Shown here: one piece after another, positions 34,418 through 43,584 of the stretch | Position numbering within the stretch: position 1 is the first letter of the stretch | How the letters are laid out: the number at the start of each line of letters is the position of its first letter | DNA from: Pelobacter propionicus DSM 2379 | GTDB taxonomy: Bacteria > Desulfobacterota > Desulfuromonadia > Geobacterales > Pseudopelobacteraceae | DNA: 64,000 bases | Assembly (NCBI RefSeq): GCF_000015045.1 | Contig: NC_008609.1 | Coordinates: 186,001-250,000 of the forward strand | Reading direction: 5' to 3' | The notes under the pieces: model-generated | What the model was told of the DNA's origin: nothing | Database searches by the model: none | What the model saw: only the letters and a program-made list of their open reading frames with translations | Translations under genes and position numbers: made by a program

Positions 34418-34442
34418 CAACTACTATATATCGGAGTGCCCA

Positions 34443-34709
34443 ATGCCTAAATATGGAAGAGGGTTAAATCGAGAAATTGTAGCGGCGGTCAATGCAGGGA
34501 TGATCCTGGAGCCGTTCTCAATAAAAGATGTCCGAAAGCTGATCAAAGCAAAAAACTGGAAGCCTGAGCCAAGCGAGAACCACATCAACGTCACGCTTGC
34601 AAACGGTGCCAGTGACAGCCATAGCATCACCTACAAAAAATACTTCCTTTCTGTCGGTGACGGTCAGTATAAAGTCAATCCGCACTACAAGGGTAATGAA
34701 TGGCTCTGA
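34443..34709 (+). CDS. small hypothetical protein, 88 aa
   Basis: The ATG at 34443 (MPKYGRGLNR) has CGGAG seven bases upstream and is preferred to the longer frame through the HD gene. It has a helical N-terminal half followed by strands; the pattern DVRKLIKAKNWKP suggests a small nucleic-acid-binding fold but no family was identified. It is the last gene of the plus-strand group and converges with the next gene. Confidence 0.55.
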   Translation: MPKYGRGLNREIVAAVNAGMILEPFSIKDVRKLIKAKNWKPEPSENHINVTLANGASDSHSITYKKYFLSVGDGQYKVNPHYKGNEWL

Positions 34710-34719
34710 ACATAACAGT

Positions 34720-35199
34720 TCAGGAGGTCAACGCTGCGTTCTGAACCCAGCTTTGAACGGCTTCCCGCTTCCGAAAGTCTGTCAATTCCCGTCGCCAGTG
34801 CATCATAGCGCAGTCATCGGAGCAATAGGATACAACCCGAATGCGCGGATCGTCTTCCTCGGTGATCCTCACATGAATCATGCCGTCCTTCTGCCGGGGT
34901 GAGGTACAGGCTTCACAATGTTGAACCGCCGGGCCATCGAGTCCGTCATCATTGCTGACTGTCAGGAACCGAGTGCCCGATACTTTGATGAAGGTGCGGT
35001 GCCAATAGGCATCTCCTTCGACAACCAGGATATTGCGTAGGTGATGGCATGACAATTCCTGGGTATAGCTTCTGTTACAAAAAGGGCAAGTCCCACGATC
35101 GAAGCGGTCGCTTATCCCGGAAATCATGGTCAGCACCCCAGGGGTGAGATCCTTATGATCACAGACAACGGGTTTGCCTTCGTGGTCCCAGAGAATCAT
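34720..35199 (-). CDS. hypothetical Cys-rich protein downstream of the recombinase
   Basis: The 159-residue protein has CPFCNRSYTQELSCHH, CEACTSPRQ and CSDDCAMMHW, which could bind two zinc ions. Its ATG overlaps the integrase stop (ATGA), so it is translationally coupled to the recombinase gene. No catalytic motif is seen. It may be an accessory factor of the recombinase, an inference from coupling only. Confidence 0.6.
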   Translation of the reverse strand: MILWDHEGKPVVCDHKDLTPGVLTMISGISDRFDRGTCPFCNRSYTQELSCHHLRNILVVEGDAYWHRTFIKVSGTRFLTVSNDDGLDGPAVQHCEACTSPRQKDGMIHVRITEEDDPRIRVVSYCSDDCAMMHWRRELTDFRKREAVQSWVQNAALTS

Positions 35200-36284
35200 G
35201 GCGACTCCTCTGTCTCCTGGTCAGGAGCGGATGGTATGCAAGAATCACCAACCGGCGGTGTCGGTGCCGTAGTGATTGCCAGAGGAATTTTCCTGGTGAA
35301 GCGTTTATGCTCCCGGCCACTGGCGGCATAGATGGCGCTGGTGCTGATGTCCTCATGGCGTAACGTATCCTGAACAGCCCGGATGTCCTTGGTGACATCG
35401 TATAGCATTGTGCCGCAGGTGTGCCGCAGAGCATGGCAGGAAACCCGTTTCCGTTTCAGGCCGGCTTTGCTCAGGTAACCGTCAATGACACTATTGAGGC
35501 CGATGCGCGATATCCGGCCCCTGCCTCGGCCATTCTTGCGTACGCTGAGAAACATTGGCGTAACGAACGCTTGCCGGTTATGGATGGTGGTTTCCTCGAC
35601 GGTTACCTCACCCCTGGCCGCAAGGTAGGCCCGGATGGCGGCCACAGTATCTTCCCGGGGATAGATATAACCATCTTTGCGCTTGCCGTGGACCAGAATG
35701 CGCACACCACCCTCAACGTCTTCGATGTCTTCGACGTTGGCCCGTTTGATTTCGACACGGCGGAGCCCTTCGAGCAGCATAAGGGCTATGATGGCCCGGT
35801 CGCGCAATCCCTTGATGCTGCCCAGTTCGGGAAGGTGCATGATCAGCAGTTCCGCCTGGCCGGCGGTAAGGTGCTTTTGCTCAGATTTAGCTTCCCGTGC
35901 GACAGGGGGGCGAACATTTGCCGCCGGATTGATGGTGATCAACCCCCGGTTCATGGCGACCTGGTAAAATCGTCTGATGACGGTCAGCTTTACCGCGATT
36001 GACGATGCTTTCATGCCGGCCTGGATGAGTTCATGGCGAAAGCTCTCCACATCGGCCTGGGTCATGGCAGCCGGAGTGATGCCACGGGCGTTACACCAGC
36101 GGAGCCAATGGTTGAGGTGGGACGTGTAGGTTTTGATCGTGTCTTCGCGTGGATCACCCAGGGCAACTTCACGTTCCAGCCAGTTGCGTACTGCGGCTTC
36201 AAGATCCGCTGGCAGGTTGTCCGGAATCTGGCTGGAGATCAGTGCCGAATGGGGGCCACCGGTCGGGATGATATCATTATTCAT
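35196..36284 (-). CDS. tyrosine recombinase (XerC/D-like integrase)
   Basis: The 362-residue protein has a SAM-like N-terminal core-binding domain (about 30-115). The catalytic domain has Arg in LLEGLRRVEI, Lys in HGKRKDG, HALRH, a His in LRHEDIS and Tyr in SAIYAASG. It performs site-specific recombination: integration, excision or multimer resolution. It stands mid-cargo, not beside a tRNA, and no att repeats were recognised. It could resolve plasmid dimers or be the relic of a nested island. It overlaps both neighbouring genes. Confidence 0.88.
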   Translation of the reverse strand: MNNDIIPTGGPHSALISSQIPDNLPADLEAAVRNWLEREVALGDPREDTIKTYTSHLNHWLRWCNARGITPAAMTQADVESFRHELIQAGMKASSIAVKLTVIRRFYQVAMNRGLITINPAANVRPPVAREAKSEQKHLTAGQAELLIMHLPELGSIKGLRDRAIIALMLLEGLRRVEIKRANVEDIEDVEGGVRILVHGKRKDGYIYPREDTVAAIRAYLAARGEVTVEETTIHNRQAFVTPMFLSVRKNGRGRGRISRIGLNSVIDGYLSKAGLKRKRVSCHALRHTCGTMLYDVTKDIRAVQDTLRHEDISTSAIYAASGREHKRFTRKIPLAITTAPTPPVGDSCIPSAPDQETEESP

Positions 36285-36636
36285 GCGGATGCTCCGATTC
36301 GATGCTGGTAAGTGAAGTGTGCGCTACGGCGCTGACAAACCCGTTGATGAATGCCATGACTTCCCGAGGGGGGCCATGGTAGAGCGATACACTCGGCACC
36401 CGGTCTTGCCGTGGGCGTCGATATAGACGGTTGACGGTGAACCCGGTCCCGGTTCGCTCAACCTTCAAACCCGAGTCCCAGGATTTGAGCTGATTGTTGT
36501 TTGCTGAAATACACGCTTTGCTGAGTGCGCGTTCCGTGATCTTTGACAACCTGACCCCCCTTGTAAATTCCTGTCGAAGTGTGACGTAAAACCTGTCCGT
36601 TGCCCGGCTGTGATCAGAGACGAAATACCTATACAT
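36277..36636 (-). CDS. hypothetical protein upstream of the recombinase, 119 aa
   Basis: This basic protein begins MYRYFVSDHS and overlaps the recombinase start by eight bases. It contains a LYRRPRQDR segment and no recognised motif. Position suggests an excisionase-like or accessory partner, but there is no clear HTH. The 180 bases upstream (36637-36816) are AT-rich and hold the likely promoter. Confidence 0.5.
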   Translation of the reverse strand: MYRYFVSDHSRATDRFYVTLRQEFTRGVRLSKITERALSKACISANNNQLKSWDSGLKVERTGTGFTVNRLYRRPRQDRVPSVSLYHGPPREVMAFINGFVSAVAHTSLTSIESEHPHE

Positions 36637-36816
36637 AATTGGGGAAATGTATAGTTATTCCCTTCTGAACTTATGTCCTCCATTTCGTATCGAAGCAGGA
36701 CAAGAAATTGAATCGTTATCCACAGGTCCCGTTGAGAACCATCCATTATTCTGTGGAGAGGCAAGTGCATTCCACTGAGGTTCCGGTGGCTTCATCAAAA
36801 TGAACAAAAAATAGGC

Positions 36817-37083
36817 TCATCCATAGTGACTCGTTTCCTGGTAACCTTTTCGGGTCTTCTCTCGGTAAAGACGGTTCGCCTCCTTGATGGCATCCTCGAT
36901 ATGGACATACCACTCCTCTTTACAGCGAACCCGATACCCGATCCTTCCCCAGGCCCTGAACAGCACGACATTAAATAGTCCCTGGCAAATCTCCAGGAAG
37001 TAAATACGTCGGCGATTCATCGCAGGGTTGATCAGGACGAGTTGGCACCGGCAATATCCGGTGAACCTCGAAGTGACTGGCAT
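36817..37083 (-). CDS. WGR-domain protein, 88 aa
   Basis: After a short basic N terminus the protein is a single WGR domain: RRIYFLEICQGLFNVVLF, then RAWGRIG with the diagnostic Trp-Gly-Arg, then EDAIKEANRLYREKTRKGY. WGR modules bind DNA ends or protein partners. It is distinct from the WGR-like protein at 19.9 kb. It is isolated, with about 600 bases lacking a supported gene upstream. Confidence 0.75.
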   Translation of the reverse strand: MPVTSRFTGYCRCQLVLINPAMNRRRIYFLEICQGLFNVVLFRAWGRIGYRVRCKEEWYVHIEDAIKEANRLYREKTRKGYQETSHYG

Positions 37084-37684
37084 TAACGTCTCTGTGGTAG
37101 CAGGAATTTATTGCTTCTATTATGTATATCTATTGGGGGGGAAGGTGAGGAGGTGCTTTTCTTGAAAATATTTTGAACGGCGAGATTTCAGAGGCACACT
37201 GCGTCAACTACAATGGTTTGCTATCATAATATGACACCGGCTTTTATCTATTGGTAGAACACAATCTTTACAGAACCAAAGGTTTGAACCTGCTGTTTCA
37301 GCCTGTGAATAGGCCCAGAATGCTATCTTTTCGGTTGCTTCCTGGTTATGGAGAATACTGTGGGAGTCAAATTCATGAGCAAGCGACTTACCATACAGGT
37401 GGTTCCTTTTCTGCCAATTATTCAGATGACAAGGTGCGGCAAGAAAATCTCTCTTGCTCCTATTGCATGATGAATGGGCAAGAACAAAATTGTGTCCGAG
37501 GTCTAGCGGATAGCGTGATTCAATCTCGAACCAGTTTGTAATCTTTTACCAAACGATGGTAAGGATTTTCGGGAAATGTAGGAATGCTGGATCTCAAAAT
37601 TAAAATCAAGCAATCAGTGAATCGAATTTGAGAACTGATCATGAAACATGATCATATATATTCGAGAAAAAATGGCCGAATTTT
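37084..37684. other. AT-rich intergenic region, no gene supported
   Basis: The 600 bases hold a G7 tract near 37135 and several short frames without ribosome sites. The plus-strand frame at 37251-37541 begins with TTG, has no ribosome site and no recognisable protein pattern. No terminator or repeat stands out. Confidence 0.4.
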
Positions 37685-37985
37685 TCAATCCAAATTGAGA
37701 ACCCACGGGGGGGAAAGATACAGCGTGTCTACTACCGGATTTTGGAGAAGATTGAGATTGGTGGCCAGTGACTCTATCACTGGCAAATCGTGCCCCAGCA
37801 GATTATGTCCGAGAACATAATCAACTCCGTCAGCGAAACTGTCCAACTCCTTCAGGGCAGTTTGGACATCGAAGCGCCCCTTCCGTTCCAAATTTCTGTC
37901 CGGAATACACTGCGCCGATGTGGTAGTGCTTGCTACCATCGGTTTCAAGACCTAGAAAGAGGCATCTATCGAGAAATACATTAGC
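37685..37985 (-). pseudogene. remnant of a DEDDh 3'-5' exonuclease N terminus
   Basis: One frame on the minus strand encodes FLGLETDGSKHYHIGAVYSG (about 37959-37900). It resembles the ExoI motif (Asp-x-Glu-Thr) of DEDDh exonucleases, with Gly in place of the first Asp. After a frameshift near 37895-37900 a second frame continues RKGRFDVQTALKELDSF, then VLGHNLLGHDLP (ExoII-like) and VVDTLYLSP. It then stops beside a C7 tract (minus strand) at about 37710. This is the layout of the exonuclease domain at the N terminus of some RecQ-like helicases. The remainder is missing. Confidence 0.55.
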
Positions 37986-38134
37986 TGTCAATCGTTCTCT
38001 GGTCAGTATTCCTTAGATCTATCATCTGGTCGGTAATTTTTGTAAAGGTTACATCATGGCAGATAAGAAATAGATGGTCGTACCAGTTATCGGTCATTGG
38101 ATAGCCAAGCAACGAGTCATAATCGCAATTGATA

Positions 38135-38419
38135 TTAAACCAAGCCATATTCTTTCATCGTGCCGTGGACCTCTCGAATCTCTCGGTTCAATTGGGAAAT
38201 ATATTCATTTGCAACTTGAGAAAATAAATCCTCGCCGACCTCCTCCAGTTTGATCTGGAACTCACCGGTTTTGATTCGGGTTAAAATCTTATTGAAAGCA
38301 CTCTTAACCTCGTTCGGTTTGTCCTCAGACATTGGAATTCTGATCACCTCACCTTCGGATTCAATCTTGATAACAAACTTTTCTTCTAGGTTCTCAACAG
38401 TTGCTCTAACTGTTTCCAT
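38135..38419 (-). CDS. small protein at the end of the defence operon, 94 aa
   Basis: The ATG at 38419 (METVRATVEN) has GAGGAAAT just upstream and overlaps the end of the PHP-ATPase gene by 14 bases, so it is probably translated with it. The acidic protein has an N-terminal strand pair and a helical C-terminal half, KSAFNKILTRIKTGEF onward. It has no known domain. Tight coupling suggests a dedicated partner or inhibitor of the PHP-ATPase. Confidence 0.6.
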   Translation of the reverse strand: METVRATVENLEEKFVIKIESEGEVIRIPMSEDKPNEVKSAFNKILTRIKTGEFQIKLEEVGEDLFSQVANEYISQLNREIREVHGTMKEYGLV

Positions 38420-40547
38420 AGATATTTCCTCTTTCTCCAAATGCTTTTTCTCCGCCTTCAAGGGTTTTCATGCTGACCAATTTCCAATCAAGCTGATCAC
38501 CAACATCGTTCGGATTCACCAGATGGTTCGCGAAGGGGTTGCCGATATAGGTTTTATACCCTGCTTGCCCGTGACACCGGTAAATAGAACTGTAAGGAAG
38601 GGTCCGTACTGCAATATTCGCATCGTGCGTTGATATAAATACCTTCTTGCTTGACCGTGCGCGTTCTTTAATCAATGGCACAATAACATCGTTAATATAT
38701 TCATTCCCCAGGCTTCTCTCTGGTTCATCCAAAATGTATATCTCTTTGTCGTCCCCCAACTCTTTCTGTAGCATTACCATTGAGGACTCACCACTCGACG
38801 GGGAATAAGGATGGCCTTCAAGCGCAAAGTATCTTTTAAAAAGAAGCAATTCGTAAACTGTATTTATGCCTTCTACGTCCTCAATTTCATTTAGTTCAGA
38901 AATAGACTGAAACAGGTCGTCAGCATAGGCTTGAGTAAGGATCTTTCTGGTACAATTGACGAACTTCTTCTGTGTACCCTTTTTAACACCAGTCAAACTA
39001 GACAGAGCGCCATCCGTAATAGCTCCATTTTGAAATATAAACTCCGTTCGAGACTCCAAGTCCCCCTTGCTTGAGCCAAGACTACCAACATGCTCAATCT
39101 GCATTGGAATCAATGAGTCTACGCTCTTAACAATCTCGGCAGCGTAGACTTCAATATTAAGGCGATTATTTGCGTAGTCACGAAAACCAGTTGTTATCGG
39201 TTTGGCTGGTGCCCCCGTTTTTCTCTCCACCTCTCTACGGAACGACTTTATCGCTGAGTTCAGTAGGCTAATCTTTTTCCAACCTGAAAAATTTGTCCAC
39301 TCCCGATTGCGCAGACGCTCCAACAGCTCTGTCAAGATGCGAGTTACTTCCGAAAGCTCCTTTTCGTCGAGCTCTTTCTTAACAGCAGGGTTTTTAGCCA
39401 GAAAGTCCAAAAATTTTGAAGTTTTTTCTACGGCTTCATTAAATTCGAGAAACTCACGTTTAGCGCCGCTCTCTTCCTCAGGCTCAATGTCCTTAAGGAG
39501 AATCTTCTTCGCGTTTTTATTGGTGCTCTTCGCCTTGAAGTAGTCCACATATTTGCTGAGGGCAGTAATGGCAACCTCACCAGCGCCCCTCAGTGCTTCA
39601 ATCTCGTCAGAGCAGTAGTTGATGCCATGCGTATTAAGATTGATTGCCACATCTTTACCTTTGATATTAAAAATTTCATCTAGTCGATCACTTGCTGATT
39701 CATAGACTCTTGCATCGATACCGTTCTCCGAGTAGTGCTTGGCAATGGCTTTCAGAATGCATGATTTGCCAGTTCCTTTCGGACCAAAAATAACATTAAT
39801 GTCATTGAATGCCTTGATGTTCATAGTCGTGCCATCGCTAAAAGGACGTAGAACGAGGTCCTCTGACGTCTTCCTATCCAGCACTGTATTGATGGTCGTC
39901 GGATCTTTTTTGAGTAGCAGACAAAAATGTTCAAAACTATCGACGGGAAGTCTAAGATCTGGCAGGTCACATGAAATTTCTTCGTACTTAGACCAGTCTT
40001 GGATATCGGAACCGTAAATTGAAGAGTGCCCATGTGATATGAAGATGCCTGCCGAAATCGAGTTGGTCACTTCTTTGATCACACATTCCGGGTTCTTGGT
40101 TTCCGTCAGTAGTTTTTCAAGTACATCATACGATAGACTTGGATTCTTCTTGTAATGGGCAACGTATAGTGGATTGAAGACATCAAAACTTTCCAAAACC
40201 TTATCAATTGTTATCGTGAAGCTGTCAGGACTTGAATCGTTGGTCAGTGCTTGTACTGCTGCAGAAAATTTCAATACCGATTTTGGTGAAACGATGACAA
40301 GTAGGTGGCCTCTCGATCCACCTTCAACGACATCAAGTTCGATTCCTGGCCAAACTTGCGCGTCCTCACCCAAACGAGTTTTGATCTCGTTGTACTGGTC
40401 TAGGTCGAAAACATTGTGATTGGTGATTGCAATAATTCTAACCTCCGTAGACAGAACGGTTTCGCAGAAATCTGATGGAGAAATTTCTCTCGTGGGCGCA
40501 TCACCTGACTTACATTTTTTAGTGTGCGAATGTATGTCTATCTTCAT
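38406..40547 (-). CDS. PHP-domain ABC/SMC-like ATPase (TrlF-type)
   Basis: The 713-residue protein has an N-terminal PHP phosphoesterase (DIHSHT at 3-8, ITNHN near 41, WPGIELDV near 66, FISHGHS near 169). It is fused to an ABC-type ATPase with Walker A FGPKGTGKS near 254-261, a coiled-coil insertion (about 330-430), signature SSGESSMVM near 583 and Walker B YILDEPERSLG near 604, followed by ISTHD. Such ATPase-nuclease fusions are typical anti-phage effectors. It is the sixth gene of the minus-strand operon, 51 bases after Res. It is AT-richer than Mod and Res, hinting at later addition. Confidence 0.75.
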   Translation of the reverse strand: MKIDIHSHTKKCKSGDAPTREISPSDFCETVLSTEVRIIAITNHNVFDLDQYNEIKTRLGEDAQVWPGIELDVVEGGSRGHLLVIVSPKSVLKFSAAVQALTNDSSPDSFTITIDKVLESFDVFNPLYVAHYKKNPSLSYDVLEKLLTETKNPECVIKEVTNSISAGIFISHGHSSIYGSDIQDWSKYEEISCDLPDLRLPVDSFEHFCLLLKKDPTTINTVLDRKTSEDLVLRPFSDGTTMNIKAFNDINVIFGPKGTGKSCILKAIAKHYSENGIDARVYESASDRLDEIFNIKGKDVAINLNTHGINYCSDEIEALRGAGEVAITALSKYVDYFKAKSTNKNAKKILLKDIEPEEESGAKREFLEFNEAVEKTSKFLDFLAKNPAVKKELDEKELSEVTRILTELLERLRNREWTNFSGWKKISLLNSAIKSFRREVERKTGAPAKPITTGFRDYANNRLNIEVYAAEIVKSVDSLIPMQIEHVGSLGSSKGDLESRTEFIFQNGAITDGALSSLTGVKKGTQKKFVNCTRKILTQAYADDLFQSISELNEIEDVEGINTVYELLLFKRYFALEGHPYSPSSGESSMVMLQKELGDDKEIYILDEPERSLGNEYINDVIVPLIKERARSSKKVFISTHDANIAVRTLPYSSIYRCHGQAGYKTYIGNPFANHLVNPNDVGDQLDWKLVSMKTLEGGEKAFGERGNIYGNS

Positions 40548-40598
40548 GATTGGATTCCCTATGCAAAGATATCTATCTCAAATTTATTCTGCGAAACA

Positions 40599-43574
40599 TC
40601 AACACCCAGCCATCACATCATCAAGATTCCGAGCCTTGATATACTTCGCCGGATTTTCACCTACAGCCAAAGCCATAAAATGCGCTTCGCCGCATCTGAT
40701 CTTTGCACTTTCCTTATCGCGAAGATCATCTGTAAAGAGGCTGCTCTTGGTTTCGACAACGAAATACAGCCGTTCCACGCCGTCCTTTTCGATCAGCACG
40801 GCCCAATCGGGGTTGTAACTGCCCAGCGGAGTCGGCACCTTGAACCAGCCCGGAAGTTTGGCATAGACCTTTACCGCTTCGTTCTTCTCCATCTGTTCGG
40901 CAAAGGTTTTCTCAACACCGGAAGAATCATAAACGACATGCTCATACACCGACTTTTCCGTCTCAAGCATGTTCTTCAGATAGCCGGTCAACTCTTCCTG
41001 CTCGAACAGCTCCTGAGCGTAGTAGTGCTCATCCCCCAGACGCTGGTAACGGATGCCGTCCACTAGGGCCAAACGCTTGGTTCGATTGATCGTCTCCGAA
41101 GTCAGTTCAATAAATTGCTGCGGGTTCCGCTTGAAATCATTCAACCGGCCGCTATCGGTAAGAATCTGTACAATGCTGCGCCGGGTCAGCTGGGTCTTGT
41201 CCTGAAGATCCGACAGCAGATCCGGCAATTCAATATCGTGCTCATCGATGGTGATGGGGGCAGAAACCGAGGTCTCCTGTGCATCGATGCCTGATTTGCC
41301 GATGGCAAGCTCAGCTTTGCGCCATTGCAGGCGGGTCTTGGCTATTGGCGGACAGTCTCTGATTGCCTCGGCGCATTTGGTGAGCAATGCGTCGTTGTCG
41401 AAGTGTACCCTGTAGGTGGTTTTATGCTTGATCCGGTTCCAGAGTGCCTTGAACTCTTCACTGTTCAACACCGCCTGCCGGGTCTTGACCGGTGTGCGCT
41501 CATCGGCGTTCTTGATTTCCAGCCTGCCGGAGAGTTTGCGCAAGACTTCCTTCACCTGCGGCAAGTGAGCCTTGAACTCATCCGGCAGCGTGAGGGTGCC
41601 GTCCTTGAGGGCCTTCCTGAGGCTGTCCTGAACCTTGCCCTTGTGGTCTACAAAACCAGCCTGTTTCAGGTGACTCCAGATCGCCTCGGACTGTTCCACT
41701 CCCAGCGGGGTCACTTTACCCGTCGGGTCGGTCACCGATATTGCCGCGAACTGGTGTTTTTCTACAATACCGAATCGGATGCCGGTATCATCTTCAATCT
41801 CTTTCTGCAGATTGTCCGCAAACTGCTGATAACTCTCGGTGGCAATGACCGTCAGGGTATTAAGGTCGAAGCCTCGCAGCCGCTCACCCTGCTGATTTAC
41901 GCAAAGACGCAGACCCCGGCCGATGGTCTGGCGGCGCTCCCGTTCGGTCCCGATCTCACGCAGGGTGCAAATCTGGAACACGTTGGGGTTATCCCATCCC
42001 TCGCGCAGGGCGGAGTGTGAAAAGATGAATTTGAGCTTGGTCTCAAAATCCAGCAGCTTTTCCTTCTCCTTCATGATCAGGTTATAGGCGCGTTCGGCGT
42101 TGTCCCGGCTCCCTTGGTTGTTTTCGGCGGTCTCCGTCCAGGCACCTTTCTTGTCTATGGAGAAATAGCCGTTATGCACATCGCCTGCCTCGGTCTCCAG
42201 ATCCACATCATTGAAGAGGGTCTGGTAGTCAGGGTGTTTGATGAGCCGGCGGTACTCCTCCTCGAATATCAGGGCGTACTTCCCTTTCACCTGGTTACCG
42301 TCGGCGTCGTATTTACGGTAATGCTCGACGCTGTCGATGAAGAACAGGGAGAGCACCTTAACCCCACGGGTCTTGAGCCGCAGTTCTTTGTCCAGGTGTT
42401 CCTTGATGGTGCGCCGGATCATCTGGCGTTTGAGCGCATCCTCGTCCACACCGCCGATTGCCTGCCCCGGCTTCAACCATTCCTCACCACCCGGAACCCG
42501 TATCTCCACCAGTTCCTGGCCCTTGGCGCAGCGGATCTCGCCGATGCTGCAGTTCGCATAGATGGCGCGATTGGTCACAAACTCAAGGGCATCACCGTCC
42601 TGCACGTTGACTTCCGCACGGCTTACCTGTCCGCCACGCTGTACGTCCAGTTCCACCCTGGCGGTTATGCTGCCCCGTTTGTTGGAAACCGACAGCAGAC
42701 GCACGAAAGCCTTGTTGTTGCCACCTTCAACGCTGGCCGAGGCGACCTCAATCTGTTTCACAAGTTTCTGTTCATAAGCATCCACGGCGTCCAGGCGGTA
42801 CAGCATGTGATGCTTGTCCACATGGGTTGCCGAATACCGCAAGGTGCAGAGCGGATTCATGGCCCCCAGAGCCTCCTTGCCCCGACCTTCCAGACCACCA
42901 TCAACACTCTGCGGCTCATCAACGATGATGATTGGCGATGTCGCTCGGATCAGATCAATAGGTTTTTCCCCGCCGGTCTTCTCGCTATCCTTGTAGAGAT
43001 TGTTGACATCCTTCTTGTTGATGGCGCCAACCGTCACCACCATGATCTGTACGTTGGGGCTGGTGGCGAAGTTCCGGACTTGACCCAGCTTGGAGGAATC
43101 ATACTGGAAGAATTCGTATCCCTTGGCGGCGGGATACAGTCCCTCAAAATGATCCCTGGTGATCTCCAGGGTCTTGTTGGTTCCCTCCTTGATCGCTACC
43201 GAGGGGACCACAATCACGAACTTGGTGAACCCGTAGCGTTTGTTCAGCTCGAAAATCGTCCGCAAATAGACATAGGTCTTGCCGGTGCCGGTCTCCATCT
43301 CTACGGTAAAATCTCCCGAAGAAAGGGAATCCGATGGCCTCAAGCCGTTGCGAAGCTGGATATCACGAAGGTTGGCGAGCAATTCGTCTTCAAGAAGCTG
43401 CAGACGGTTGCCGATCCCCAGGTCGTTCTGAGCAAAGGCCAGCAGGTGTTGTTCGCCGGTGCCGCTGGTAACAGTGAACTCGGTACGACAGATTTCCTGG
43501 CCACGAAACAGGTCGGCAACCGCCTCAATGGCGGCATGCTGGTAGTCAAGATTCGGTTCAAAGTGGAGTTTCAT
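40599..43574 (-). CDS. res: type III restriction enzyme, Res subunit
   Basis: The 991-residue protein has a SF2 helicase core with Walker A TGTGKT near 95-100, a DEAD-like IVDEPQSVDGG, SATHVDK and a late QTIGRGLRL arginine motif. The C-terminal PD-(D/E)XK nuclease has YNPDWAVL near 920 and VVETKS near 940. Res translocates from two Mod-recognised sites and cleaves when they collide or communicate. It starts 10 bases after the Mod stop. All core motifs are intact. Confidence 0.92.
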   Translation of the reverse strand: MKLHFEPNLDYQHAAIEAVADLFRGQEICRTEFTVTSGTGEQHLLAFAQNDLGIGNRLQLLEDELLANLRDIQLRNGLRPSDSLSSGDFTVEMETGTGKTYVYLRTIFELNKRYGFTKFVIVVPSVAIKEGTNKTLEITRDHFEGLYPAAKGYEFFQYDSSKLGQVRNFATSPNVQIMVVTVGAINKKDVNNLYKDSEKTGGEKPIDLIRATSPIIIVDEPQSVDGGLEGRGKEALGAMNPLCTLRYSATHVDKHHMLYRLDAVDAYEQKLVKQIEVASASVEGGNNKAFVRLLSVSNKRGSITARVELDVQRGGQVSRAEVNVQDGDALEFVTNRAIYANCSIGEIRCAKGQELVEIRVPGGEEWLKPGQAIGGVDEDALKRQMIRRTIKEHLDKELRLKTRGVKVLSLFFIDSVEHYRKYDADGNQVKGKYALIFEEEYRRLIKHPDYQTLFNDVDLETEAGDVHNGYFSIDKKGAWTETAENNQGSRDNAERAYNLIMKEKEKLLDFETKLKFIFSHSALREGWDNPNVFQICTLREIGTERERRQTIGRGLRLCVNQQGERLRGFDLNTLTVIATESYQQFADNLQKEIEDDTGIRFGIVEKHQFAAISVTDPTGKVTPLGVEQSEAIWSHLKQAGFVDHKGKVQDSLRKALKDGTLTLPDEFKAHLPQVKEVLRKLSGRLEIKNADERTPVKTRQAVLNSEEFKALWNRIKHKTTYRVHFDNDALLTKCAEAIRDCPPIAKTRLQWRKAELAIGKSGIDAQETSVSAPITIDEHDIELPDLLSDLQDKTQLTRRSIVQILTDSGRLNDFKRNPQQFIELTSETINRTKRLALVDGIRYQRLGDEHYYAQELFEQEELTGYLKNMLETEKSVYEHVVYDSSGVEKTFAEQMEKNEAVKVYAKLPGWFKVPTPLGSYNPDWAVLIEKDGVERLYFVVETKSSLFTDDLRDKESAKIRCGEAHFMALAVGENPAKYIKARNLDDVMAGC

Positions 43575-43584
43575 ATTGATAACC

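Noticed and set aside
35196-36284. Integrase marking an ICE end with att sites
   Set aside because: Mid-window position among cargo, no adjacent tRNA and no direct repeats recognised, so an end of the element cannot be placed here.
37251-37541. Plus-strand open frame of 96 codons
   Set aside because: TTG start without ribosome site in an AT-rich gap and no recognisable domain.
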